A stretch of 64,000 nucleotides of DNA, taken from NCBI GenBank assembly GCA_028707125.1, contig JAQTUX010000001.1, positions 1,052,023 to 1,116,022 on the forward strand, given 5' to 3'. This document shows, in pieces, positions 8,469 through 16,431 of this stretch; positions within the stretch are counted from its first letter, which is position 1, and every line of letters begins with the position of its first letter. Source of the DNA: Candidatus Omnitrophota bacterium (GTDB lineage: Bacteria > Omnitrophota > Gorgyraeia > Gygaellales > JAQTUX01). The translations under genes and the position numbers were made by a program. The notes beneath the pieces were generated by a model, which ran no database searches, was not told the origin of the DNA, and worked only from the letters and a program-made list of their open reading frames with translations.

Positions 8469-11201
8469 ATGGCAAAAAAATATGTTTACAGCTTCGGCGG
8501 AGGCAAGGCAGACGGTAACGAAAGCATGAAGAATCTTCTGGGTGGCAAAGGCGCCAACCTGGCGGAAATGGCGGGGCATAAGGATCTGCGCCTGCCTGTG
8601 CCGCCCGGATTCACCCTCACTACGGATGTCTGCGCCTATTATTATGAGAATAAACGGACTTATCCTAAGGACCTCAAAGAAGAGGTCAATAAGGCATTAA
8701 AGAGGGTGGAGGACTTGATGTCCAGGAAGTTCGGCGACTCGGTAAATCCCCTGTTGGTCTCCGTGCGCTCCGGCGCGCGCAAGTCAATGCCCGGGATGAT
8801 GGAAACGGTATTGAATGTGGGCCTGACAGAGAAGACCATCCCCGGCCTGATAAAACAAAGCGGCAACGAGCGTTTTGTTTATGATGCCTACCGCCGGCTG
8901 ATCACGATGTATTCCGATGTGGTTATGGAAAAGGCCGCCGGCGTTGAACCGGAAAATGACACAGCGGGAATCCGCAAACAATTAGAAAAGATAATGACGG
9001 AAATGAAACGCGATAAAGGCGCGAAGAGCGATACGGAACTGACTGCCGAGGACTTAAAGAAATTGTGCGCCCTATATAAAGCCAGGATCAAAGAGGTATT
9101 GAAAAAGGAGTTTCCCGATGAGCCATATGCCCAGCTCTGGGGCGGCATCAGCGCGGTATTCGCTTCCTGGAACGGCAAGCGCGCGGTAAGCTACCGCAGG
9201 ATAGAGAATATCCCCGATGAATGGGGGACGGCGGTAAACGTGCAGACAATGGTCTTCGGCAATATGGGCAATGATTCGGCCACCGGGGTCGCCTTTACCC
9301 GCAATCCCGGCAACGGCGAAAATAAATTCTACGGCGAGTACCTGATCAACGCGCAGGGAGAAGATGTGGTCGCCGGGATCCGCACGCCGGCTCCCATAAA
9401 CGCGTATTCTCAAAGCGAACACAATAAGGACCTGGTCACACTGGAAAAGGCGATGCCCAAAATTTACAAGGAACTTTTTGATATTCAGAACCGCCTGGAA
9501 AAACATTACCGCGATATGCAGGACATAGAATTCACCATTGAAAAAGGCCGCCTGTTCATGTTGCAGTGCCGCGTAGGCAAGCGCAACGGCCCTGCCGCGG
9601 TAAGAATGGCGATGGATATGATAAAGGAGAAGCTGATCACCAAAGAAATGGCCGTAAGCAGAGTAGCGCCGGCTCAACTTGATGAATTGCTGCATCCTAT
9701 TATTGACCCCAAACAAGAACTGAATCATAAGCCAATTGCCAAAGGTCTGCCTGCAGGACCGGGAGGCGCATCAGGCATGATCGTATTTAACGCGGATGAT
9801 GCCGTGGAATGGGCGAAACAAGGCAAAAAGGTGATCCTGGCCAGGGAAGAGACCAATCCTGAAGACGTTGAAGGGATGCGCGCGGCGCAGGCAATACTGA
9901 CGGCAAGAGGCGGCATGACCTCTCACGCGGCGCTGGTTGCCCGCGGCTGGGGCAAATGCTGCATAGTCGGATGCGGCGCGCTGCATATAGACGCCGGCAA
10001 TAAAACCATTGCCGCCGCCGATAAAACGCTGAAAGAAGGCGACTGGATCACGCTTAACGGGACAAAAGGCAACGTATATGAAGGCCAGCTGAAGATGATG
10101 GACGCCTCTGAGGAGAACGAACTGCTTTTTGGATTCCTCAAGATCTGCGATTCGTTCCGCAAACTCAATATCCGCACAAACGCCGACACTCCGGAAGACG
10201 CCAGAAAGGCGCGCCTGTTCGGCGCCGAAGGCATCGGGCTGTTCAGGACAGAGCACATGTTTTACGGCAAGGGCTCGGAACAGCCGCTTTTCCTTTTGCG
10301 CAAGATGATCATTTCAAAGACGCCGGAAGAAAGAAAAAGCGCCCTTAACGAACTCTATCCTTTTGTGAAATCGGATATCAAAGGGACCCTTGAGGCGATG
10401 AAGGGCCTGCCTGTGACCATCCGCCTGCTTGACCCGCCGCTGCATGAATTTGTGCCGCGCGACGAAGGCCAGCAGAAAGAACTCGCGGAAAGCTTAGGCA
10501 TAAACCATGGAGAATTCAAAAAACGCGCCGACGCCCTGCACGAAAACAACCCGATGATGGGCCACCGCGGCGTGCGTCTGGGAGTTACTTATCCTGAAGT
10601 GACTGAAATGCAGGTGCGCGCGATCCTTGAGTCCGCCGCGGAGCTGATAAAGGCCGGCCTTAAGGTTGAGCCGGAGATCATGATCCCGGTCGTATGCGCG
10701 GTCAAGGAGCTCGTTGACCAGTTGAATATAGCAAAACGCGTATATCAGGAGACATTAAAAAAATATTCCCTGAAAAAGATCCCTCATATGTTCGGCACGA
10801 TGATAGAGATCCCGCGCGCCAGCCTTGTCGCGGACAAGATAGCAGAGGTCGCGGAATTCTTTTCATTCGGGACCAATGACCTTACGCAAATGGGATTTGG
10901 CTTCTCGCGCGACGATATCGGCGGTTTCCTGCCTGACTACCTGCAAAAGGGAATACTGGCCGATGACCCATTCCAGACCATAGACCAGGAAGGCATAGGC
11001 CAGCTGATCCAGATCGGTATTCAGCGCGGAAGAAAGACGCGCAAGGATCTAAAGGTCGGGATCTGCGGCGAACACGGAGGCGAACCAAAATCAGTGGAGT
11101 TCTGCCATAAAGCGGGTATGAACTACGTGTCTTGTTCGCCCTTCCGCGTGCCGATCGCGCGCCTGGCCGCGGCGCAGGCAGCCTTAAAGGATAAAAAATA
11201 A
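8469..11201 (+). CDS. ppdK: Pyruvate, phosphate dikinase
   Basis: 910 residues, full length. It interconverts pyruvate + ATP + Pi and PEP + AMP + PPi. Visible are the N-terminal ATP-grasp part (LLGGKGANLAEMA), the swivelling phosphohistidine domain with GGMTSHAALVARGWG (catalytic His), and the C-terminal PEP/pyruvate barrel (SFGTNDLTQM, GICGEHGGEP with the catalytic Cys). AGGAGG precedes the start. It overlaps the following sigma-factor ATG by 1 bp. With the pyrophosphate-type phosphofructokinase at 58923-59951 it fits a reversible, PPi-saving glycolysis, which is inference. Confidence 0.97.
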   Translation: MAKKYVYSFGGGKADGNESMKNLLGGKGANLAEMAGHKDLRLPVPPGFTLTTDVCAYYYENKRTYPKDLKEEVNKALKRVEDLMSRKFGDSVNPLLVSVRSGARKSMPGMMETVLNVGLTEKTIPGLIKQSGNERFVYDAYRRLITMYSDVVMEKAAGVEPENDTAGIRKQLEKIMTEMKRDKGAKSDTELTAEDLKKLCALYKARIKEVLKKEFPDEPYAQLWGGISAVFASWNGKRAVSYRRIENIPDEWGTAVNVQTMVFGNMGNDSATGVAFTRNPGNGENKFYGEYLINAQGEDVVAGIRTPAPINAYSQSEHNKDLVTLEKAMPKIYKELFDIQNRLEKHYRDMQDIEFTIEKGRLFMLQCRVGKRNGPAAVRMAMDMIKEKLITKEMAVSRVAPAQLDELLHPIIDPKQELNHKPIAKGLPAGPGGASGMIVFNADDAVEWAKQGKKVILAREETNPEDVEGMRAAQAILTARGGMTSHAALVARGWGKCCIVGCGALHIDAGNKTIAAADKTLKEGDWITLNGTKGNVYEGQLKMMDASEENELLFGFLKICDSFRKLNIRTNADTPEDARKARLFGAEGIGLFRTEHMFYGKGSEQPLFLLRKMIISKTPEERKSALNELYPFVKSDIKGTLEAMKGLPVTIRLLDPPLHEFVPRDEGQQKELAESLGINHGEFKKRADALHENNPMMGHRGVRLGVTYPEVTEMQVRAILESAAELIKAGLKVEPEIMIPVVCAVKELVDQLNIAKRVYQETLKKYSLKKIPHMFGTMIEIPRASLVADKIAEVAEFFSFGTNDLTQMGFGFSRDDIGGFLPDYLQKGILADDPFQTIDQEGIGQLIQIGIQRGRKTRKDLKVGICGEHGGEPKSVEFCHKAGMNYVSCSPFRVPIARLAAAQAALKDKK

Positions 11202-12019
11202 TGGAAGCTATACGCAATTACCTGAAGCAGGTCCGGCGCATACCGCTGTTGACCGCCAAGGAAGAAATAGACCTGATCAAACGCATCAAGAAAGGCGACA
11301 ACAAAGCGCGCCAGAAAATGATACGCTCAAACCTGCGGCTGGTCATTAATATAGCCAAACGCTATATGCACCTGGGCATGCCGCTGATGGACCTTATAGA
11401 AGAAGGCAATATGGGCCTGATGAAGGCGGTTGAGAAATTTGACCCTCGGAAGGGATTCCGTTTCTCAACCTACGCTGCCTGGTGGATCAAACAAGGCATA
11501 ACCCGCGCGGTAGCCGAGCAGGTAAAAACTATCAGGATGCCGCTTTATATGAATGAGCTTATCGTCAAATGGAAGAAAACAAAGGAGCAGATGGCGCATA
11601 AGTTAAAACGCGTACCCTCGGACGAAGAAACAGCCAAAAAACTCAAGGTTTCACGAGACAGGATGGACCAGATCACCTTCTGGCTCTCCGCGACCACCTC
11701 CTCTCTTGAGGCCCCGATAGGAGAAGAGGACGGCGGCGAAGTCATGGATATGATAGAAGACGAAAAGGCGGTATTACCCGATGTGGAAATAGAACGGTTC
11801 TTAAACAAGGAGCGCCTTGGCTCTCTTCTCGAGGTAATGAACAAAAGGGAGAAGGCGATCCTTGACCTCAGGTTTGGAATGGCCGACGGCGTGCCGCATA
11901 CGCTGGCAGAGGTCGCCGGGAAGCTGAAACTGTCCCGCGAAAGGATAAGGCAGATAGAAGAATCGGCGCTTGGCAAACTTAAAAAATTTATCGAACTGCA
12001 GGACGAGGAGGCCGAATGA
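11201..12019 (+). CDS. RNA polymerase sigma factor, sigma-70 family (RpoD/RpoS-like)
   Basis: 272 residues. Region 1.2 starts at the first residues (IRNYLKQVRRIPLLTAKEE), region 2 includes LRLVINIAKRY, DLIEEGNMGLMKAVEKFD and the -10 reading helix FSTYAAWWIKQGITRAV, followed by region 3 and region 4 (VAGKLKLSRERIRQIEESAL, the -35 reading helix). Region 1.1 is lacking, so this is a group 2-like factor or a short primary factor; it cannot be decided here. It starts inside the last codons of ppdK (TAATGG) and overlaps apt by 4 bp (ATGA). The sequence of region 2.4 fits recognition of TATAAT-type -10 boxes, which are found in the window. Confidence 0.93.
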   Translation: MEAIRNYLKQVRRIPLLTAKEEIDLIKRIKKGDNKARQKMIRSNLRLVINIAKRYMHLGMPLMDLIEEGNMGLMKAVEKFDPRKGFRFSTYAAWWIKQGITRAVAEQVKTIRMPLYMNELIVKWKKTKEQMAHKLKRVPSDEETAKKLKVSRDRMDQITFWLSATTSSLEAPIGEEDGGEVMDMIEDEKAVLPDVEIERFLNKERLGSLLEVMNKREKAILDLRFGMADGVPHTLAEVAGKLKLSRERIRQIEESALGKLKKFIELQDEEAE

Positions 12020-12555
12020 AAACCATGGCAAAAAAAGACCTGGCTGATCATGTGCGCAGCATTCCGGACTTTCCCAAAAAAGGCATATTGTTCAGAGACA
12101 TCACTACGGTATTGCAGGACGCGGCAGCGTTTAAACAAGCGGTAGAAATGATAACCTGTGAATACGCCGATAAAAAAATTGACAAGATCGTCGCGGTGGA
12201 AGCGCGCGGCTTCATACTGGGAGGCGCCATAGCGCACTGTCTTAATGCCGGGTTTGTGCCGGTGAGGAAAAAAGGCAAGCTGCCGTGGAAAACACAAAGC
12301 GTTACCTATGAATTAGAATACGGCACAGATACCCTTGAAATACATGAGGACGCTATCAAAGCAGGCGAGAGGATACTCATAGTGGACGACCTGCTGGCAA
12401 CCGGCGGCACCGTGGCAGCGGTAACAAATCTGGTCAACCAGTTCAAGGGTAAGATCATAGGTATAGCGTTCCTTATAGAATTAGTTGATTTAAAGGGCAG
12501 GGACAAGCTCAAGGGCTATCCCATACATTCTTTGATAGAGTTTGAAGGCGAGTAG
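12016..12555 (+). CDS. apt: Adenine phosphoribosyltransferase
   Basis: 179 residues. Salvages adenine with PRPP to AMP. Typical motifs: IPDFPKKGILFRDIT at the N-terminus, VEARGFILGGAIA, and the PRPP loop RILIVDDLLATGGT. The start ATG at 12016 sits 5 bases after GAGGAG and overlaps the sigma-factor stop by 4 bp; an in-frame ATG 9 bases later would also work. It is the last gene of the run before the hairpin-rich gap. Confidence 0.95.
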   Translation: MKTMAKKDLADHVRSIPDFPKKGILFRDITTVLQDAAAFKQAVEMITCEYADKKIDKIVAVEARGFILGGAIAHCLNAGFVPVRKKGKLPWKTQSVTYELEYGTDTLEIHEDAIKAGERILIVDDLLATGGTVAAVTNLVNQFKGKIIGIAFLIELVDLKGRDKLKGYPIHSLIEFEGE

Positions 12556-12563
12556 CGAACGAC

Positions 12564-12632
12564 GGCTCTTTAACAACTGTCCTGCGAAGCAGGACATCGA
12601 ATATTGCCGGTATGAATTGTTGTTAAAGAGCC
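12564..12632. repeat. Long inverted repeat with an inner perfect hairpin
   Basis: Perfect 14-bp arms GGCTCTTTAACAAC (12564-12577) and GTTGTTAAAGAGCC (12619-12632). Inside, TGTCCTGC and GCAGGACA (12578-12596) form an 8-bp perfect hairpin with a 3-base loop GAA. No T-run follows, so it does not look like a simple intrinsic terminator of apt. Function unknown. Confidence 0.8.
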
Positions 12633-12641
12633 AAAGTGGGG

Positions 12642-12668
12642 TTTGGGGAGAAAAACTTTCTCCCCAAA
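12642..12668. repeat. Perfect 12-bp hairpin with a 3-base loop
   Basis: TTTGGGGAGAAA and TTTCTCCCCAAA are perfect complements separated by only AAC. It lies 9 bp after the previous inverted repeat. There is no T-run after it. Perfect stems with loops of 3 bases recur through this gap. Confidence 0.8.
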
Positions 12669-12681
12669 GCACTACTGTAAC

Positions 12682-12752
12682 AATGACGGAAGGGGGTAAC
12701 AGCCCCGTCATTTACCGCAGGGGCGTCATAGGGGGAAACCTATGGTTTCCCC
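12682..12752. repeat. Two further inverted repeats in the apt-tRNA gap
   Basis: First pair: AATGACGG at 12682-12689 and CCGTCATT at 12705-12712. Second pair: GGGGAAACC and GGTTTCCCC at 12732-12752, perfect 9-bp arms with loop TAT. Frames running through this stretch are best explained as chance readings of the palindromes, so I call no gene between 12556 and 12852. Confidence 0.75.
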
Positions 12753-12790
12753 ATTGAGGAGCGAAGCGTCCTACGATACCGAGATAAGCA

Positions 12791-12841
12791 TTGACACAAC
12801 TGAAACTATACGATAGGTTAAAGAAGTATTGAATAACCTAT
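12791..12841 (+). promoter_or_regulatory. Promoter of tRNA-Arg with an inverted repeat at the start site
   Basis: TTGACA (12791-12796), 17-bp spacer, TAGGTT (12814-12819). Transcription would begin near 12826, about 27 bases before the tRNA. An inverted repeat ATAGGTTA (12813-12820) / TAACCTAT (12834-12841) covers the -10 box and start point and could be an operator or a leader hairpin. Confidence 0.5.
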
Positions 12842-12852
12842 AGCGAAGCGAC

Positions 12853-12925
12853 GCCCCTGTAGCTCATAAGGATAGAGCAGTGGTTTCCTAAACCATGTGG
12901 GCAGGTTCGATTCCTGCCAGGGGCA
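12853..12925 (+). tRNA. tRNA-Arg (anticodon CCT)
   Basis: Cloverleaf of 73 bases read by hand: acceptor GCCCCTG pairs with CAGGGGC, D stem GCTC/GAGC, anticodon stem GTGGT/ACCAT with loop TTCCTAA (anticodon CCT, reads AGG), T arm GCAGG-TTCGATT-CCTGC, discriminator A at 12925. The 3' CCA is not encoded. The next gene begins only 13 bp downstream. Confidence 0.95.
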
Positions 12926-12938
12926 CTTTTATACATAT

Positions 12939-13586
12939 ATGTACGACCTACATACCCATTCATTATTAAGCGACGGCGTATTGCTTCCTTCGGAGTTGGC
13001 GCGCCGCTACGAAGAAAAGGGATATAAGGCAATAGCGATCACCGACCATTGCGACTATTCCAACGTTGATTTTGTGATCTCAGCAATAACAAATTTCTGC
13101 GGGCATTGGCCGAAGAAAGGGCACATTAAGGTCCTGCCGGGAATAGAGCTTACCCATTTGCCCGTTGAGCAGTATAAACCTTTAGCCGCGTACGCCAGGT
13201 CAAAAGGCATAAAGGTAATAGTGGCTCACGGAGAAAGCATTGCCGAGCCGGTTGCCAGGGGCACAAACCGCGCCGCGATAGAGGCGGGGGTCAACATACT
13301 GGCCCATCCCGGGCTGGTCACCGATAAAGAGGCAAGGATGGCAAAACAAAAGGGCGTCCTGCTTGAGATCACCGCGAGAAAAGGCCACAATCAGACAAAC
13401 CAGATAGTCCTGGAGCAGGCGCTTGAGAACGGCGCGCGGTTGATCATTAATACAGACAGCCATATGCCGGAAGACATACTGGATATAAAGGAATTTAAAA
13501 ACGTCGGCTTAAAAAGCGGGTTGACTTCAAAACAATATAAGGCGGTCATGAAGAATACCGCGGAATTTATAAAGGAGGTATTATGA
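12939..13586 (+). CDS. PHP domain metal-dependent phosphoesterase
   Basis: 215 residues from the ATG at 12939. A longer frame would start inside the tRNA (12897) and is rejected. The PHP signature is clear: DLHTHSLLSDG at residues 3-13, AIAITDHCDYS, PGIELTHLP, and NTDSHMPED near the end supply the metal ligands. Relatives include histidinol phosphatase and other small phosphoesterases; the substrate cannot be told from sequence. There is no Shine-Dalgarno motif, and translation may start on the 3' product left after tRNA processing. It overlaps the next gene by 4 bp, whose ribosome site GGAGGT lies inside its end. Confidence 0.85.
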   Translation: MYDLHTHSLLSDGVLLPSELARRYEEKGYKAIAITDHCDYSNVDFVISAITNFCGHWPKKGHIKVLPGIELTHLPVEQYKPLAAYARSKGIKVIVAHGESIAEPVARGTNRAAIEAGVNILAHPGLVTDKEARMAKQKGVLLEITARKGHNQTNQIVLEQALENGARLIINTDSHMPEDILDIKEFKNVGLKSGLTSKQYKAVMKNTAEFIKEVL

Positions 13587-14080
13587 AAAAGGGGCTGTCT
13601 TTCTGCCTGATAATATCCCTGTTGATCGTGCTTTCCGGCTGCGCGCCTGCCTACCGAAAAAATACCAGGGCATCACAATCATACATTGAACCATCGTTGC
13701 TGCGGAAATTTCCCGACATACCCGTGCCCTCCGGTTTCAAACCCGAAGCAGAAAGCTCATACGCGTTTATGAATTCAGCTATACGGGTGGGGCTGCTTAA
13801 GTATGCCGGCAAAGGCGAAGTTGACAGCGTTATAAACTTCTATAAAGAACAGATGCCATTATATAACTGGGGCCTCCTGAATATCATTGAATACGGCATA
13901 AGCGTGCTTAGTTTTGAGAAAGATGCCGAAGTATGCTCCGTAAACATTGAACAGGCCGGCAGGCGCTGCCGGATCGCCATCGCGGTCAATCCTAAATCCA
14001 GCCAATCAATAAAGACAAGGGCGGGGGGCGATGATAAAGAAGAGCCGCCAAAGATACAAAAGACGCAAAAAAGTCCTTGA
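13583..14080 (+). CDS. Putative lipoprotein of unknown function
   Basis: 165 residues. Type II signal peptide with lipobox VLSGC (Cys20), so the protein is lipid-anchored in the periplasm. After a short linker (FPDIPVPSGF) comes a single compact domain to about residue 145, then a polar Lys-rich tail. The FPDIPVP...SGF pattern followed by a hydrophobic GLLKYAGKGEVDSVINFYK stretch resembles small lipoproteins found next to other envelope genes in PVC-type genomes, but I do not recognise a named family. It overlaps the PHP gene by 4 bp. Confidence 0.7.
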   Translation: MKKGLSFCLIISLLIVLSGCAPAYRKNTRASQSYIEPSLLRKFPDIPVPSGFKPEAESSYAFMNSAIRVGLLKYAGKGEVDSVINFYKEQMPLYNWGLLNIIEYGISVLSFEKDAEVCSVNIEQAGRRCRIAIAVNPKSSQSIKTRAGGDDKEEPPKIQKTQKSP

Positions 14081-14292
14081 CAACAAATGGGTTATGTGAT
14101 AAAAAATACACAAAGCGGTAGCAGCGTGATTATACCACCAGAGATAATTTAAATTTCAGGCGGAAAGGGGGCGAAACAAATAAGGCCTTAAGTTATTAGA
14201 ACCTGGTGATATATTATATATACGGAACATTCTAGGAAACAAACCCTAGTTGATATAGTAAGACAAATTTTAATTTAAAAGGAGGCAAGTAA
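14077..14292 (+). promoter_or_regulatory. Upstream region of the porin gene, possible promoter
   Basis: TTGACA at 14077-14082 overlaps the stop of the lipoprotein gene; with a 17-bp spacer the -10 would be TAAAAA (14100-14105), which is weak. The remaining leader of almost 190 bases contains an AT-rich segment near 14210-14222 and a small hairpin CTAGG/CCTAG near 14231-14249. AAAGGAGGCAAG just before 14293 is a strong ribosome site. Confidence 0.35.
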
Positions 14293-15672
14293 ATGGGAAA
14301 GCGCTTAATTTTGATCTGCGCCTTGGTATTCGCGGTCGCGTTTTGCGCGGCAGCATATGCTGAAGTGCAGAGCGTAAAAGTAGGCGGCGATCTTACCATT
14401 ATGGGTATAGGCCGCAAATTAGATCCGGGAGGAGATACCAGCGAACAGGACAAAGAGAAATCGTTTGCCAGTATCGCCAGGATACAGTTAGATGCAGACC
14501 TTACGGACAACGTCGCGACAACCGTGCGTTTACTGAATGAAAGGTATTGGGATAACGAAACGCACAACGGCGCTGGTACTTCTGACGCCTCAACAACTGA
14601 TATAGCGTTGGATCTAGCGTACGTAACGTTAAAGGAATTTATGGACCTTCCTTTGACATTGTCTGTGGGCCGCCAGGAGATCCATCTTGGCAGCGAAATG
14701 ATCATGGGTGATGTGGACACAAACAACGCGGTAAGCACAGCCAGCGCGTTCAGCGGCCGCGATCCTGACTTAAGCGCTCGCAAGGCATTTGACGCGATAC
14801 GCGCTACCTTGGATTATAACCCGCTGACCGTTGACCTCGTTGTCGCGAAGATAGATGAAAACACCATCGCGGAGAGCGATGATGATGACCTCTATGCCGC
14901 TTACGCTAGCTACAACGTAGGCGATAAATATGACAGCATAGTGGATCTGTATTATTTCTTACAGCGCGAGGCACTTAACCAATTTACAGCTGAGACGGGT
15001 TTCAAAAATCGCACTGTGAATGTAATAGGTTCGCGCGTTGTAACCCATCCAATTGAAAACCTGACCTATAGCTTGGAAGGCGCGTATCAGTTTGGCAATT
15101 GGCATAACGGCACCGTCAATCATTCAGCCAATCTAAAGGCATGGGCGTTAGAGACAGGGGCTACCTACGTCTGGAAAGACGCGAATTATACCCCTGCCTT
15201 GACAATGCTTTATGCTTACTTCAGCGGTGATGACGACGATGCCGCTTTCAGCGATAATGACAGGTATAGGATGTGGCAGCCAATGTATGAAAACCAGAAC
15301 TTTGGCCATATCGCCGGCGCGTTGTTAGCTCAGCAGAATATTCACATTCTAGGCGGTAAATTGTCTGTGGCGCCGATGGAAGACCTGACCTTAAGCGGTG
15401 AATATTATGCCTTCTGGTGGGCCAAAGCGTATGGTGATAAAGTAGCGGGCGTATCAGACAGCATCGCCGCAACAGCCACAACCAGCACTAGGCTCTATAT
15501 GACGAATAAGAGTTTTGCGGCGCAAGAAGTTGATCTTAAAGCCACCTATAATTATACCGAAGATGTTGAATTATCATTATTAGGCGGCGTGCTTGTTCCC
15601 GGCGGCTCATTTGACAAGGGCAGCGACAGCACAGTAGGAGAATTAATAGCTTCAATGAAAGTAACATTCTAA
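14293..15672 (+). CDS. Outer-membrane porin-like beta-barrel protein
   Basis: 459 residues with a clean signal peptide (cleavage after AAYA). The mature part alternates polar and aromatic residues in many predicted strands, ends with a beta-strand closing in F (ELIASMKVTF), and has runs of acidic residues typical of extracellular loops, all features of outer-membrane barrels. It resembles alginate-export/porin-type barrels by pattern (NVATTVRLLNERYW near residue 75). A very strong ribosome site and a strong terminator suggest an abundant protein, perhaps a major porin. The transported solute is not predictable. Confidence 0.78.
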   Translation: MGKRLILICALVFAVAFCAAAYAEVQSVKVGGDLTIMGIGRKLDPGGDTSEQDKEKSFASIARIQLDADLTDNVATTVRLLNERYWDNETHNGAGTSDASTTDIALDLAYVTLKEFMDLPLTLSVGRQEIHLGSEMIMGDVDTNNAVSTASAFSGRDPDLSARKAFDAIRATLDYNPLTVDLVVAKIDENTIAESDDDDLYAAYASYNVGDKYDSIVDLYYFLQREALNQFTAETGFKNRTVNVIGSRVVTHPIENLTYSLEGAYQFGNWHNGTVNHSANLKAWALETGATYVWKDANYTPALTMLYAYFSGDDDDAAFSDNDRYRMWQPMYENQNFGHIAGALLAQQNIHILGGKLSVAPMEDLTLSGEYYAFWWAKAYGDKVAGVSDSIAATATTSTRLYMTNKSFAAQEVDLKATYNYTEDVELSLLGGVLVPGGSFDKGSDSTVGELIASMKVTF

Positions 15673-15685
15673 CGAATCATATGTA

Positions 15686-15730
15686 AACAAAAAACCCTCC
15701 GGGTTTTCAAAATCCGGAGGGTTTTTTGTT
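15686..15730 (+). terminator. Intrinsic terminator after the porin gene
   Basis: Perfect 17-bp inverted repeat (15686-15702 and 15714-15730) with an 11-base loop. The GC core CCCTCCGG/CCGGAGGG is flanked by A-run and T-run, so it can act in both directions. It lies 14 bases after the porin stop. Confidence 0.93.
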
Positions 15731-15786
15731 TGTCTGCTCTTTGAGATACGTTCGGCGACGCCTTATCTTACCAAGTCGCCTCAGTA

Positions 15787-15841
15787 TCAACACCGAGATG
15801 CATACAAGGGTGTTGACACATAACCCCTTTTATGATATAAA
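15787..15841 (+). promoter_or_regulatory. Strong sigma-70 promoter with overlapping inverted repeat
   Basis: TTGACA (15813-15818), exactly 17 bp, TATAAA (15836-15841). An 8-bp inverted repeat TCAACACC (15787-15794) / GGTGTTGA (15809-15816) overlaps the -35 box and looks like an operator. Transcription should start near 15848, only about 14 bases before the ATG at 15862, and no Shine-Dalgarno sequence is present. Confidence 0.75.
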
Positions 15842-15861
15842 GATATCAATTATCCAATCTT

Positions 15862-16431
15862 ATGTACGAATATTTAGCCAAGACATATTTCGAACCCGCG
15901 GAAAAAACAAAACCAACAGGAAAGAGGCGAAGGTTTTTCTTTTTATCGGCGGCTATCCTCCTGGGGCCGGCTTTAATTTTACTTGCCATAGCAGCCAACA
16001 GGAATATTCCGGCCCCGCGGCCGGCTAAAAACTTTAACCTTGTGCTCATACCGGACTCAATAAAATTAAACTACAATTTCAACGTTGCCGGCAAGATCGA
16101 AAGCTTTGACTATGGCTTGAACAATTTAAACGCGGGTGAATTTGATTTCATTCAATTCAACGTAAAGAAGTCGGATTACAACAACAGTGTCAACCTGAGG
16201 GTGGAGGTCATAAATACTTTAAAGGAAAGGTCTGAAATATATATAAGCGGCGTACCATCCCGATGGAAAACGGTATCACTGCCGTTGAGGTCTTTTAATA
16301 AGATAACCGACTGGGGGAGCCTGAGCAACTTGATATTCTCAATTGAAGAATGGAATGTATTAAAAAAACAGGGGCAGGTCTATATAGATGACGTCAAACT
16401 CACAAAAGGCAAGGGAGGGGGAGAAATTTGA
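15862..16431 (+). CDS. Membrane-anchored protein with galactose-binding-like (jelly-roll) domain
   Basis: 189 residues. Basic N-terminus, one membrane helix (about residues 28-46), then an extracytoplasmic beta domain. Its pattern, with NVKKSDYNNSVNLRVEV, a WKTVSLPLRSF strand and a terminal GQVYIDDVKL, is like the carbohydrate-binding-type jelly rolls of the CIA30 and CBM families. It could bind sugar polymers, which would fit the ParA-CBM48 gene whose start shares one base with its stop and the glycogen phosphorylase downstream. Family assignment rests on pattern only. Confidence 0.6.
   Translation: MYEYLAKTYFEPAEKTKPTGKRRRFFFLSAAILLGPALILLAIAANRNIPAPRPAKNFNLVLIPDSIKLNYNFNVAGKIESFDYGLNNLNAGEFDFIQFNVKKSDYNNSVNLRVEVINTLKERSEIYISGVPSRWKTVSLPLRSFNKITDWGSLSNLIFSIEEWNVLKKQGQVYIDDVKLTKGKGGGEI

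Noticed and set aside
12642-12668. Intrinsic terminator of apt
   Set aside because: Perfect stem but no T-run on either side.
12542-12757. 71-codon + frame and an overlapping - frame through the apt-tRNA gap
   Set aside because: They read through perfect palindromes, lack ribosome sites and have no recognisable protein pattern.
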